Shown: one piece after another, positions 53,363 through 62,799 of the stretch
How positions within the stretch are numbered: position 1 is the first letter of the stretch
Layout of the letters: every line of letters starts with the position of its first letter
From: Clostridia bacterium
Lineage (GTDB): Bacteria; Bacillota; Clostridia; Caldicoprobacterales; Caldicoprobacteraceae
Assembly: GCA_017577715.1 (NCBI GenBank)
Contig: PKRC01000001.1
Location: 1 to 64,000, forward strand
DNA length: 64,000 bases
Reading direction: 5' to 3'
Translations under genes and position numbers: made by a program
The notes under the pieces: model-generated
Told to the model about the DNA's origin: nothing
What the model saw: only the letters and a program-made list of their open reading frames with translations
Database searches by the model: none

Positions 53363-54680
53363 GGTGATGGTGATAGGCGGCGGGCTGGCCGGCTGCGAAG
53401 CGGCATGGCAGCTTGCACGGGCGGGTATACAGGTGGAGCTGTATGAAATGCGGCCCCATAACATGACGCCTGCCCATCATACCGAATATCTTGGGGAGCT
53501 GGTATGCAGCAATTCCCTGGGATCTTTCAGGCTGGAGAACGCTTCCGGCCTTTTGAAGGAAGAGATGCGACTGCTGGGCTCATTGATAATAGAGGCGGCC
53601 GATGCCACCAGGGTACCGGCGGGTGGGGCGCTGGCGGTGGACAGGCAGCTGTTTGCACAGTACATCACCGACAAGATACAAAGCCATCCGAATATTTCGG
53701 TGATTCGCGAGGAAGTAAAAACAATACCGCAAGATCGCTATGTGGTCATCGCAACGGGGCCCCTATCCTCGCCGGCTATTTCGGAAGATATAAAACGGTT
53801 GATAAAGCAGGAATACCTGTATTTTTTTGATGCTGCGGCTCCCATTGTGGTGAGGGATTCCCTGGATTTTAGCAAGATATTTAAGGCGTCGAGGTATGGG
53901 AGAGGGGAAGACTACCTCAACTGCCCCATGACCAAGGAAGAATACGAGAGGTTTTGGCACGAACTGGTAAACGCAAAGACGGTAACCCTGAAGGACTTCG
54001 AAGATGAAAAGGTATTTGAGGGGTGTATGCCCATCGAAGTGATGGCCAAGAGGGGTATAGACACCTTGCGGTTTGGCCCTTTAAAGCCGGTAGGGCTTCG
54101 TGACCCGCGAACCGGGCAGGAGCCGTATGCCGTGGTCCAGCTAAGGCAGGACAACAGCAAGGCTACCCTATATAACATGGTAGGCTTTCAGACTAATCTG
54201 TTGTTTGGGGAACAAAAACGGGTCTTTTCCATGATCCCCGGCCTTGAAAATGCCGAGTTTGTGCGCTACGGGGTGATGCACCGCAACACTTACATCAATT
54301 CGCCCAAGCTGCTCAACTCGTCTTACGGCTTAAGGAGCAATCAGTATATATATTTTGCTGGGCAGATTACCGGCGTAGAAGGATACGTGGAGTCGGCTTC
54401 CAGCGGGCTGGTGGTAGGGATTAATTTGGCACTGATGCTCCATGGCAAGCCGCCCATCGATTTTCCGGATACCACCGCCATCGGTGCGCTGGCCCACTAT
54501 ATATCCGATCCTCGTATAGAGGACTTTCAGCCTATGAACAGCAATTTTGGGATCATAGCGCCCCTTGATAAGAAGGTGCGTTCAAGGCGCGATAGAAATT
54601 TGATGATTTCGCAGCGGGCGCTAGAGACCATTAAGCAAATTATACAAAACAGCCATTTGGATTTTATCAGAATACATTGA
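53355..54680 (+). CDS. trmFO: Methylenetetrahydrofolate-tRNA (uracil-5-)-methyltransferase TrmFO
   Basis: 441 residues: FAD loop VMVIGGGLAGCEAAWQLA, then YEMRPHNMTPAHHTEYLGE and LVCSNSL with the catalytic Cys (near 53), and the C-terminal FAGQITGVEGYVESASSGL. It makes m5U54 in tRNA using folate. Its place after topA and before hslV matches the Firmicutes order. Confidence 0.97.
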   Translation: MDKVMVIGGGLAGCEAAWQLARAGIQVELYEMRPHNMTPAHHTEYLGELVCSNSLGSFRLENASGLLKEEMRLLGSLIIEAADATRVPAGGALAVDRQLFAQYITDKIQSHPNISVIREEVKTIPQDRYVVIATGPLSSPAISEDIKRLIKQEYLYFFDAAAPIVVRDSLDFSKIFKASRYGRGEDYLNCPMTKEEYERFWHELVNAKTVTLKDFEDEKVFEGCMPIEVMAKRGIDTLRFGPLKPVGLRDPRTGQEPYAVVQLRQDNSKATLYNMVGFQTNLLFGEQKRVFSMIPGLENAEFVRYGVMHRNTYINSPKLLNSSYGLRSNQYIYFAGQITGVEGYVESASSGLVVGINLALMLHGKPPIDFPDTTAIGALAHYISDPRIEDFQPMNSNFGIIAPLDKKVRSRRDRNLMISQRALETIKQIIQNSHLDFIRIH

Positions 54681-54705
54681 AATTTTTGAAAAATTGTGAT
54701 AATAT
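54677..54705 (+). promoter_or_regulatory. Possible promoter of hslVU-codY
   Basis: TTGAAA (54677-54682) and TAATAT (54700-54705), 17 bp apart, at the end of trmFO and about 40 bp before hslV. Moderate match to consensus. Confidence 0.45.
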
Positions 54706-54743
54706 TGGTGTGTTTAGTAAAGAGGGAAGGGGAATTTGTAGTT

Positions 54744-55274
54744 ATGCTTAAGGGGACTACCATTATAGCAGTTCGAAGAGGTGATAAAGGGGCCATCGGC
54801 GGCGACGGCCAGGTGACGCTGGGGCAGAGCACCATCATGAAGCAGGGTGCGCGCAAAATACGGAGGCTATATCACAATAGGGTAGTGGTAGGATTTGCTG
54901 GCACCGTGGCCGATGCCTTTACGCTGAGCGAAAAGTTTGAAACTAAGCTGGAGGAGTATTCTGGCAATCTGCAGCGGGCTGCCGTCGAGCTGGCCAAGGA
55001 GTGGCGTGCCGATAAGGTGCTGAGAAGGTTGGATGCAATGTTGATTGCCATAGATTCTAAGGATCTGCTCATAATTTCAGGTACCGGTGAGGTCATCGAG
55101 CCCGATGATCAGATTGCCGCCATTGGGTCGGGCGGCAATTATGCTTTGGCCGCTGCCAGAGCTCTCGTTAACAATACCCAGCTAGAGCCGGTGGAGATAG
55201 TCAGGAAATCGCTGGAGATAGCTGCGTCCATCTGCGTTTACACCAACAACAATATATATGTGGAAGAGGTTTAG
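54744..55274 (+). CDS. hslV: ATP-dependent protease peptidase subunit HslV (ClpQ)
   Basis: Start ATG 54744 (AAGGGGA upstream); the frame is open 16 codons earlier without similarity. In MLKGTTIIAVRRGDKGAIGGDGQVTLG the Thr after Gly is the expected N-terminal nucleophile after processing. 176 residues, with IGSGGNYALAAARAL near the end. It forms the proteolytic double ring capped by HslU, whose gene follows. Confidence 0.96.
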   Translation: MLKGTTIIAVRRGDKGAIGGDGQVTLGQSTIMKQGARKIRRLYHNRVVVGFAGTVADAFTLSEKFETKLEEYSGNLQRAAVELAKEWRADKVLRRLDAMLIAIDSKDLLIISGTGEVIEPDDQIAAIGSGGNYALAAARALVNNTQLEPVEIVRKSLEIAASICVYTNNNIYVEEV

Positions 55275-55287
55275 GAGGGGGAGTCCA

Positions 55288-56670
55288 TTGGCCGAATATT
55301 ATACTCCGAGGGAGATAGTCGAGCAGCTTGACAGGTACATAATCGGACAGGAGAAAGCCAAAAAAGCGGTGGCGATAGCTTTGAGGAATCGCTATCGCAG
55401 GAGCAAGCTCGACCCAAAGTTAAGAGACGAGATCACGCCAAAAAACATAATACTAATGGGGCCTACCGGCGTGGGTAAGACCGAGATTGCGCGGCGTTTA
55501 GCTAAGCTTGTAAATGCGCCTTTTATAAAGGTGGAAGCCACCAAGTATACCGAGGTAGGATATGTGGGTCGAGATGTGGAGTCCATGGTTAGGGATCTGG
55601 TGGAAGAAGCCATCCGCATGGTTAAAAACCAGAAGATGGAGATGGTGAGGGAAAAGGCGGCTCAAGCCGCCGAGAACCGCTTGCTGGACGTACTCCTTCC
55701 TCCCAAAAGGAAGAGGTCCCAAAGCCCACTGGGCATGCTATTTCCAGTAGAACAGCCGGCAGCTGAGGAGCAGGATGACGACGATTCTATGGCCCATACC
55801 AGGGAAAGGCTGAGGGAAAAGCTGCGCAGTGGCGCTCTGGAGGATACCCACATAGAAATTGAAGTAGAGGACTCGGGATTTGCCAGTTTTGGATTCATCC
55901 CTGGCATGGGCAATGAAGAGGTACTCATACAAATACAGGATGTATTCGGCAATCTATTTCCTAAAAGGCGCAAGAAGAAAAAGACCACCGTCAGAGAGGC
56001 GCGGCGCATATTTGAACAGGAAGAAGCCCAAAAGCTCATAGATATGGATGAGGTGGTAGAGGAGGCCATCCAGGCTGTAGAACAGCACGGCATAATATTC
56101 ATCGATGAGATCGACAAGATCGCCGGCCGTGAAAGCGGAGCAGGCCCCGATGTCTCCCGCGAAGGGGTACAGAGGGATATACTGCCCATTGTGGAGGGCA
56201 CCACGGTTATGACCAAATACGGCCCGGTTAAGACCGATCATATACTCTTTATTGCTGCCGGGGCTTTCCATGTGACCAAGGTGTCTGATCTCATACCCGA
56301 GTTGCAGGGTAGGTTCCCCATAAGGGTGGAGCTGGAAGCTTTAACGAAAGAGGATTTCAAGCGCATACTCACCCAAACTGAAAATGCCATCATAAAGCAG
56401 CAGATCGCGCTCCTCAAAGTAGAGGGAGTAGACCTTGAGTTTACCGAGGATGCCATAGACGAGATAGCCAACATCGCTTATATAATGAATCAGACCAGCG
56501 AAAACATAGGTGCACGGCGCCTGTACACTGTAGTTGAGAAGTTGATGGAGGATATATCCTTTAACGCAGATAGGCTGGCAGGGCAAAAGGTTGTGATAGA
56601 CAGGGAATACGTGAGAAACATGCTCCAGGATATGATAAAGCAGAACGACCTTCACAAGTTCATATTGTAG
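55288..56670 (+). CDS. hslU: HslU (ClpY) ATPase
   Basis: Start TTG 55288, 6 bp after AGGAGGGGG, giving the usual AEYYTPREIVEQLDRYIIGQ; an earlier ATG 30 bp upstream in frame overlaps hslV and is less likely. 460 residues with Walker A GPTGVGKTEIARR (near 54), Walker B GIIFIDEIDKIAGR (near 270), the inserted I domain between them, and the sensor 2 region TSENIGARRLYTVVE. It unfolds substrates for HslV. Confidence 0.97.
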   Translation: MAEYYTPREIVEQLDRYIIGQEKAKKAVAIALRNRYRRSKLDPKLRDEITPKNIILMGPTGVGKTEIARRLAKLVNAPFIKVEATKYTEVGYVGRDVESMVRDLVEEAIRMVKNQKMEMVREKAAQAAENRLLDVLLPPKRKRSQSPLGMLFPVEQPAAEEQDDDDSMAHTRERLREKLRSGALEDTHIEIEVEDSGFASFGFIPGMGNEEVLIQIQDVFGNLFPKRRKKKKTTVREARRIFEQEEAQKLIDMDEVVEEAIQAVEQHGIIFIDEIDKIAGRESGAGPDVSREGVQRDILPIVEGTTVMTKYGPVKTDHILFIAAGAFHVTKVSDLIPELQGRFPIRVELEALTKEDFKRILTQTENAIIKQQIALLKVEGVDLEFTEDAIDEIANIAYIMNQTSENIGARRLYTVVEKLMEDISFNADRLAGQKVVIDREYVRNMLQDMIKQNDLHKFIL

Positions 56671-56756
56671 AGGCTTTATGGTCCTATAGGGCTTTATAAA
56701 GAAGAGGGGTCGTAGGGGGCGTTATTTACTTTATTTGGCAGAAAGTGGGGCTAGAT

Positions 56757-57488
56757 ATGTCAGATAGTTTGCTGGAGCGGATAAGGAAATTCAATCAGGT
56801 ATTTCAGAGCAGCGAGGCACAAAGGATAAATCTGTCCTATTTGTGCGAAATGCTGAGCCAGCTGCTTGAGAGCAGTGTATTGCTGCTGGATGAGGAGGGT
56901 CGTGTTATAGGCTGTGCACCTGTGCAGTCAGGTGGCAACGCTGACCAGAAAGCATATGTTCCGGCTGATTACAATAACAACTTGCTGTGGATCGGCACCA
57001 CCATGGCAAATGTTGTGGAGGATACCCCAGAAGGGAAGCAAAACCTCACCTTTGTTCCGATATACTGCAGGGGCAAGAGGTTGGGGACTCTCATTTTTCG
57101 GCGTTCTGGGCTCAAAGAATTTGTAGATGATGACCTGGTGCTGGCCGAGTACGGCGCCACCGTGGTTGGGCTTGAGATAATGCGCTTGAAGATGGAACAT
57201 ATGGCGGAGGAGATGCGAAAGAGGTCGATGGCCGAAATGGCTATAGGCACCCTTTCCTATTCCGAGCGGGAAGCTGTCAAGCAGGTATTCAGCGAGCTGG
57301 ATGGTATAGAGGGCCTGCTGGTGACCAGCAGAATAGCCGACCGGGCGGGAATCACTCGCTCGGTCATAGTAAATGCGTTGAGGAAGCTGGAAAGCGCCGG
57401 AATAATTGAATCCCGGTCGCTGGGAATGAAGGGCACTTATATCAAGGTGCTCAACGACAAATTTTTGTCGCAGCTGCAAAAGATATAA
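56757..57488 (+). CDS. codY: GTP/branched-chain-amino-acid sensing repressor CodY
   Basis: Start ATG 56757 with GTGGGG upstream. The 243-residue protein begins DSLLERIRKFNQVFQSSE and contains the GAF domain that senses isoleucine and valine, then the linker and winged helix GLLVTSRIADRAGITRSVIV and NALRKLESAGIIESRSLGMK (near 196-232), almost invariant in CodY. It follows hslU as in most Firmicutes. Confidence 0.97.
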   Translation: MSDSLLERIRKFNQVFQSSEAQRINLSYLCEMLSQLLESSVLLLDEEGRVIGCAPVQSGGNADQKAYVPADYNNNLLWIGTTMANVVEDTPEGKQNLTFVPIYCRGKRLGTLIFRRSGLKEFVDDDLVLAEYGATVVGLEIMRLKMEHMAEEMRKRSMAEMAIGTLSYSEREAVKQVFSELDGIEGLLVTSRIADRAGITRSVIVNALRKLESAGIIESRSLGMKGTYIKVLNDKFLSQLQKI

Positions 57489-57514
57489 ATAACTTTGGGA
57501 GAGAAGTGAATTTA

Positions 57515-57970
57515 ATGTCTAACGATAGCATGGATAGGATCAAAGAGATTCTTCAAGAAAAGGGATATAAATTGACTCCGCAACGCAGGGCTACCCTTGA
57601 GGTGATCATGAACAACAAGGGTAAGCACATGAGCACGGAGGAGATTTACTTCCGTGTCAAAAAGATATGCCCTGAAATCGGTCTGGCTACGGTATACCGC
57701 ACCATGCTCCTGTTCGAGGAACTGGGAATCCTTTATAAGCACAACTTCGATGACGGCAAGAAACGCTATGAGCTGAGCACCATGAATGAGGACCACCATC
57801 ATCATCACCTGTTGTGTTTAAGCTGTGGCCAGGTGACGGAGGTGGTGGAAGACCTGCTAGATGCTCTGGAGGAGAAAATCGAAGAAAAACACAAGTTTAA
57901 GATTGTAAATCACAACGTGAAATTTTTTGGCTATTGTTCCAGATGCAGGCAGGATAGGGGCTCCGTTTAA
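57515..57970 (+). CDS. Fur-family metal-responsive regulator
   Basis: Start ATG 57515 (GGGAGAGAAG upstream; GTG 57506 is too close to it). The 151-residue protein has the winged helix YKLTPQRRATLEVI and IGLATVYRTMLLFEELGIL, the regulatory-metal run EDHHHHHLLCLSCG with the first structural CxxC, and the second CxxC in YCSRCRQ. This suits Fur rather than PerR or Zur, but the metal cannot be decided by eye. A terminator overlaps its stop codon. Confidence 0.9.
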   Translation: MSNDSMDRIKEILQEKGYKLTPQRRATLEVIMNNKGKHMSTEEIYFRVKKICPEIGLATVYRTMLLFEELGILYKHNFDDGKKRYELSTMNEDHHHHHLLCLSCGQVTEVVEDLLDALEEKIEEKHKFKIVNHNVKFFGYCSRCRQDRGSV

Positions 57971-57990
57971 ATGGAGCCTTTTTCATTTTT
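57959..57990 (+). terminator. Terminator overlapping the fur stop codon
   Basis: GGCTCC and GGAGCC form a 6-bp stem around GTTTAAAT, followed by TTTTTCATTTTT. The stop codon TAA is in the loop. Confidence 0.75.
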
Positions 57991-58128
57991 GGATTGCAGC
58001 TGGAGCCGGCCATATGCTGCAAAAGCCATTTTCTGGCTTAATAGTTTGAATAAGTCACTTAATTAATACATATACTAAAATTACGCTTTGCACAACACAG
58101 CTTGACAATATCTAGAAAGGATGATACG

Positions 58129-60555
58129 GTGAAAGGGATTATTATGGCTGGAGGCTCCGGCTCTCGCCTGCGACCTCTCACCTGTGATTTGCCCAAACCG
58201 ATGGTGCCAGTGATGACCAGGCCCGTTATGACTTACAGCATAGAGCTTTTAAAAAAGTACGGCATTAAAGATATAGGTATAACACTTCAATATCTTCCCC
58301 AAGTGATAGAGGATTACTTTCAAGATGGCTCTGCATTTGGAGTCAAGCTCCATTACTTTGTGGAAGAAACCCCGCTGGGTACGGCGGGCAGCGTAAAGAA
58401 TGCAGAAAAATTCTTGGATGAAACCTTTATCGTGGTCAGCGGGGATGCCCTGACCGATATCAACATAAACAAGGCAGTGAAATTTCATAAGGAGAAAAAG
58501 GCCCTAGCCACTCTTGTACTTAAAAAGGTGCAGGTGCCTTTGGAATACGGCGTGGTGATTACCGATGAGGATGGGGCTGTCACCCGCTTTCTGGAGAAGC
58601 CCAACTGGAGTGAGGTCTTCAGCGATACCGTAAATACCGGGATATACATTTTAGAGCCCGAGGTGCTTACCTATTTCAAGGCGGGGCAAAAGTTTGACTT
58701 CAGCCAGGACCTATTTCCCTTGCTCCTTGAAAAGGGCAAGCCCATGTACGGCTATATAACCGATGAATACTGGTGCGATATAGGGAACCTTCAAACTTAC
58801 CTTCAAGCCCATTACGATATGCTGTCGGGCAAGGTTAAATTCCCTATGCCTGGCTATAAAATAGGCGAAAACATATGGGTAGGGGAAAACGTAGATATAC
58901 ACCCTGAGGCCAGGCTGGAGGGCCCCTGCTATATCGGGGACTACACCCGTATCAGAGAAGGGGCTTACATCGGTCCTTACACCGTGATCGGGCGTTACAA
59001 CGATATAGGGCCCCACACCAGCATAAAGAAGAGCGTGCTGTGGGATTATGATATTTTAAGCAGATGCGTTGAAATACGCGGGGCTGCCGTGTGCAACAAA
59101 GTGGACATAAGGGAAAGGGTATCGATATACGAAGGAGCGGTAATTGGCAATGGTTGTACTTTAAAACCCAGGGTTAGCGTCAGGCCCGACGTAAAGATAT
59201 GGCCCGAGAAGGTAATCGAGCACGGCACTATGGTACAGTGCAATGTTATATGGGGTACGAGAATGTGCAGGACTTTATTCGGCAAAAACGGCATAACGGG
59301 AAAGCTCAACGTGGATCTAGACCCGCGGTTTGCAGTGCGGCTGGGCGCGGCTCTGGGAGCCGAACTTAAACCAAACAAGCGCGTGGCGGTAAGCTGTGAT
59401 GATAATTCCGGCAGCACCATGCTGAAGTATGGCATCATATCCGGTCTATTGTCCTCGGGAGTAGAGGTGCTGGATTTAGGGATACTCACCACCCCCATCT
59501 TGCGGTATATGGTACCCTATTTGGGATTGGCTGGAGGGGTGCACGTCTTCGAAGACAATAGAGTGGATGGCAACGTGGGCATCCACTTTATCGACAGGGA
59601 CGGGGGCAACTTTTCGCCAGCCTTTGAACGCCAGATCGAAAACGCGTTTGTGAGGGAGGATTTCCAGAGGATTACAGCCGATAGGGTACCCAAAGTGCAG
59701 AGTTTCTTCAATATTCCACTGTTTTATACCAAAGCTCTTGAAAAGGCGGTGGATATGGATGCCATAAGGAATGGCGGCTTTAAGGTGCTGCTTTCTACTC
59801 CCAGCAGGCTGGTGGCATCAATTGTTGAGACCATATTCAATGATGCTGGTTGTGAGCTTACTATGGCCAAGGATAATATACCCCTTGAGCTTGAAAAGGC
59901 CGGGAGGGGACAATATAGCCTGGCATGCTATGTGGACAGCAACGGCGAAGAGATTGAACTGTATGATGAAAAGGGCAAAAAGGTTTCCCGAGAGGTATGC
60001 GATGTGCTAAGAGGTATTTTGTGCTTAAGTGCCAACGAAAAAAAGGAAGTGGTAGTGCCATATACAGCGCCTACCGTCATTGAGACCATGGCACGATCGA
60101 TGCAAGGCAAGGTCATACGGACCAAGACAAGCCGATATGCGCTGATGAACGAGGTGATAAAGCGGGAAGGGAACGGCAGCGGAACCTTTTTGCTGTATTC
60201 CGATGCCATTGCCTTATTGCTCAAGCTCCTGGAGGTTCTGGCAAAAGAGCGCAAGACATTATCGGAGCTTATCGGCACCATACCGAGATTTTATGTAAAG
60301 GAAAAGGTGATAGAGTGTCCGTGGGAGGAGAAGGGCAAGGTGATGCGCTGGCTCATACAGGAAGAGACAAAAGGCAATAAAGTGGTTGAACTATTTGAAG
60401 GCGTAAAGGTGCAGCACCAGAACGGTTGGGCTCTGGTGCTACCAGATTCGGAGGAAGCGGTGTGTAGGGTCTATAGCGAAGGGGTATCAGAGGAATATGC
60501 TGAAGAACTGACCAAGTTTTATGAGGATAAGATTAACTGGGCCAAGAAGCGGTGA
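58129..60555 (+). CDS. Sugar-phosphate nucleotidyltransferase fused to a degenerate phosphomannomutase domain
   Basis: Start GTG 58129 with GAAAGG upstream; 808 residues. Residues 1-235 are a nucleotidyltransferase with GGSGSRLRPLT and LPKPMVPV, VVSGDALTD and LEKPNW. Residues 245-375 are left-handed beta-helix repeats (GPCYIGDYTRI, GAYIGPYTVIG). From about 385 the fold is alpha-phosphohexomutase, but the phosphoserine loop TASHNP is replaced by VFEDNRVDGN (near 470) and the metal loop DxDxD by VDSNGEEIEL (near 602). The transferase half should be active (probably GDP-mannose or a related sugar), while the mutase half looks non-catalytic and may be regulatory. Confidence 0.85.
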   Translation: MKGIIMAGGSGSRLRPLTCDLPKPMVPVMTRPVMTYSIELLKKYGIKDIGITLQYLPQVIEDYFQDGSAFGVKLHYFVEETPLGTAGSVKNAEKFLDETFIVVSGDALTDININKAVKFHKEKKALATLVLKKVQVPLEYGVVITDEDGAVTRFLEKPNWSEVFSDTVNTGIYILEPEVLTYFKAGQKFDFSQDLFPLLLEKGKPMYGYITDEYWCDIGNLQTYLQAHYDMLSGKVKFPMPGYKIGENIWVGENVDIHPEARLEGPCYIGDYTRIREGAYIGPYTVIGRYNDIGPHTSIKKSVLWDYDILSRCVEIRGAAVCNKVDIRERVSIYEGAVIGNGCTLKPRVSVRPDVKIWPEKVIEHGTMVQCNVIWGTRMCRTLFGKNGITGKLNVDLDPRFAVRLGAALGAELKPNKRVAVSCDDNSGSTMLKYGIISGLLSSGVEVLDLGILTTPILRYMVPYLGLAGGVHVFEDNRVDGNVGIHFIDRDGGNFSPAFERQIENAFVREDFQRITADRVPKVQSFFNIPLFYTKALEKAVDMDAIRNGGFKVLLSTPSRLVASIVETIFNDAGCELTMAKDNIPLELEKAGRGQYSLACYVDSNGEEIELYDEKGKKVSREVCDVLRGILCLSANEKKEVVVPYTAPTVIETMARSMQGKVIRTKTSRYALMNEVIKREGNGSGTFLLYSDAIALLLKLLEVLAKERKTLSELIGTIPRFYVKEKVIECPWEEKGKVMRWLIQEETKGNKVVELFEGVKVQHQNGWALVLPDSEEAVCRVYSEGVSEEYAEELTKFYEDKINWAKKR

Positions 60556-60574
60556 CGCTAACATGAGCCTGATA

Positions 60575-60617
60575 GAGAGGAAGTCGACTTTTTGGAAAGT
60601 TGGCTTCCTCTTTTTAA
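60575..60617 (+). terminator. Terminator after the nucleotidyltransferase-mutase gene
   Basis: AGAGGAAG and CTTCCTCT form the base of a long stem, with GACTTT/AAAGTT above a small internal loop, followed by TTTTTAAG. Confidence 0.85.
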
Positions 60618-60618
60618 G

Positions 60619-60647
60619 TTGCACGTCCAATGTAAATACTGTATAAT
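60619..60647 (+). promoter_or_regulatory. Promoter of rnjA
   Basis: TTGCAC (60619-60624) and TATAAT (60642-60647) at 17-bp spacing, directly after the terminator. Confidence 0.75.
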
Positions 60648-60709
60648 TGAAACTATAAATAGCAATGTTCGGGAAAAATATAAAGATTGAAGGAGGATAA
60701 GGGGTATTT

Positions 60710-62371
60710 GTGGCTTTAAAGAACGTACTTAGAATTATACCACTGGGTGGGGTAAACGAGATCGGTAAAAACATGACGGTTTTTGAGTACGGTAATGATA
60801 TCATAGTAGTTGATTGTGGGGTCAGCTTTCCTGAAGATGATATGTTGGGCGTCGATCTCGTCATACCCGATATATCCTATTTACTCAAAAATAAGGACAA
60901 GGTAAGGGGATTTATTCTCACCCATGGACATGAGGACCACATTGGCGCATTGCCCTATGTGCTACGAGAGCTAAACGTCCCTGTTTATGGTACCCGCTTA
61001 ACCTTAGGGCTGGTAGACATTAAGTTGAAGGAACACGGCATCAATAAGGCGATTTTTCAGACGATAAAGGCCAATGACATCTTAAAGCTGGGTGCTTTCA
61101 CCGTTGAGTTTATCAAAACCAGCCACAGCATAGCCGATTCGGTAGCCCTAGCCATACATACTCCGGTAGGGGTGGTAGTACATACCAGCGATTTTAAGAT
61201 AGACTACACTCCTATAGATGGACAAGTCATAGATTTGGCCAAGTTTGCCTTGCTTGGCAAAAAGGGCGTACTTGCTCTCCTGGCTGACAGCACAAATGTG
61301 GAAAGGCCAGGTTATACCATGTCTGAAAAGACGGTGGGTCAAACCTTTGAATCAATCTTTGCCGATGCGCCGGGCAGGATCATAGTGGCTACTTTTGCCT
61401 CTAACATACATAGGATTCAGCAGATCATCAACGCGGCTGTCAAATTCGGGCGGAAGGTATGCATATCGGGCCGTAGCATGGTCAACGTGGTAGCCGTTGC
61501 TATGGAGCTGGGCTATCTCAATATACCCAAAAAGACGCTCATAGATGTGGATAAGGTTGACAGCTATCCAAACGATAAGGTGGTGATAATCACCACCGGT
61601 ACCCAGGGTGAGCCCATGTCGGCCTTGACGCGTATGGCCGCTGCTGAGCATAAAAAGCTGGAGATCATACCTGGAGACCTGGTCATAATATCGGCAACGC
61701 CTATACCCGGCAATGAAAAGCTGGTGTATAAGGTGATAAACCAGCTCTTCCAAAGGGGGGCCCATGTCATCTACGAGTCTCTGGCGGATGTCCACGTTTC
61801 GGGTCATGCCTGCCAGGAGGAGCTTAAGCTGATACATACTCTGGTAAAGCCCAAGTTCTTCATACCGGTGCATGGCGAATTCCGCCATTTAAAGCAGCAT
61901 GCCCTGCTGGCTGAGTCCCTTGGTATGCCTCGAGAGAACATATTCCTGGTGGATATAGGTACTGTGCTTGAGCTTACCCACAACTCCTGCAAGGTAGCTG
62001 GAACGGTCACCGCAGGAAGGGTATTGGTGGATGGCCTGGGAGTTGGAGATGTAGGTAATATCGTGTTGCGCGACAGGAAGCACTTGTCGCAGGATGGCCT
62101 TATCGTTGTAGTGGTCACCATCTCAAGGGAGACAGGTGGCGTCATTGCTGGGCCTGACATCATATCTAGAGGCTTTGTCTACGTGCGGGAATCTGAGGAA
62201 CTCATAGAGCAGGCACGACAGGTGGTTAAAGAAACGCTGGATAGATGCGAGCGGCAGAACATCACCGATTGGGCTACTTTGAAAACCAATATAAGGGATG
62301 AGCTGAGGGATTTCCTCTATGAGAAAACCAAGAGAAATCCCATGATACTGCCTATCATCATGGAAATATAA
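60710..62371 (+). CDS. rnjA: Ribonuclease J
   Basis: 553 residues from GTG 60710 (GAAGGAGG upstream). Metallo-beta-lactamase core: LTHGHEDHIGALPYVL (near 71), SHSIADSVA, HTSDFKIDYTP, then the beta-CASP region (STNVERPG, FASNIHRIQQII, GRSMVNV, TTGTQGEPMSAL) and HVSGHACQEEL, HGEFRHLKQHA, with a C-terminal domain. It is a 5'-3' exonuclease and endonuclease of mRNA decay and rRNA maturation. Confidence 0.97.
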   Translation: MALKNVLRIIPLGGVNEIGKNMTVFEYGNDIIVVDCGVSFPEDDMLGVDLVIPDISYLLKNKDKVRGFILTHGHEDHIGALPYVLRELNVPVYGTRLTLGLVDIKLKEHGINKAIFQTIKANDILKLGAFTVEFIKTSHSIADSVALAIHTPVGVVVHTSDFKIDYTPIDGQVIDLAKFALLGKKGVLALLADSTNVERPGYTMSEKTVGQTFESIFADAPGRIIVATFASNIHRIQQIINAAVKFGRKVCISGRSMVNVVAVAMELGYLNIPKKTLIDVDKVDSYPNDKVVIITTGTQGEPMSALTRMAAAEHKKLEIIPGDLVIISATPIPGNEKLVYKVINQLFQRGAHVIYESLADVHVSGHACQEELKLIHTLVKPKFFIPVHGEFRHLKQHALLAESLGMPRENIFLVDIGTVLELTHNSCKVAGTVTAGRVLVDGLGVGDVGNIVLRDRKHLSQDGLIVVVVTISRETGGVIAGPDIISRGFVYVRESEELIEQARQVVKETLDRCERQNITDWATLKTNIRDELRDFLYEKTKRNPMILPIIMEI

Positions 62372-62424
62372 ATTACTTCACAATAATAATATAATTCATT
62401 CCATGAAGATGGGGGGCTCCAGAT

Positions 62425-62799
62425 ATGAACGTATACGATAAGGCCCATGAATTGGCCAGGGCGCTTTCGGTAAGCAAGGAATACAGGGATTACAAGGCCG
62501 CAAAGGAAAGGGTTTATCAGGATGAAACCAACAAGAAGATGCTGAAGGACTTTAAGAAACGGCAGTTTCAGCTGCAGGCTGCATTTTTGAGCGGCAAGCA
62601 GCCCGATGAGGAAGAGCTGGATAAGTTCAGAAAGCTTTCGGAGCTCATACAGCACTCACCTGCTATAAGCGAATTTTTGCAAGCTGAATACCGCTTAAAT
62701 ACGCTCATGTCGGATATATACAAGATATTGAGCGAAGCTGTGGATATGGAGCTGGATTTTATGCAGGAAGACGGCGAAGAGGGGGATAAAGGGAAGTGA
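62425..62799 (+). CDS. YlbF/YmcA family protein
   Basis: 124 residues, all helical and charged. The pattern VYDKAHELARALSVSKEYRDYKAA, QDETNKKMLKDFKKRQFQL and ISEFLQAEYRLNTLMSDIYKIL is that of the YlbF (Com_YlbF) family, whose Bacillus members form a complex that guides RNase Y. It directly follows the RNase J gene, which suits a role in RNA decay. It has a good GGGGGG-type ribosome site and a 4-bp overlap with the transporter gene. Confidence 0.88.
   Translation: MNVYDKAHELARALSVSKEYRDYKAAKERVYQDETNKKMLKDFKKRQFQLQAAFLSGKQPDEEELDKFRKLSELIQHSPAISEFLQAEYRLNTLMSDIYKILSEAVDMELDFMQEDGEEGDKGK

Noticed and set aside
62371..62425. preQ1 riboswitch ahead of the QueT-type transporter
   Set aside because: The gap before the operon is only about 50 bp and shows no pseudoknot-like pattern; the transporter gene overlaps the preceding gene.
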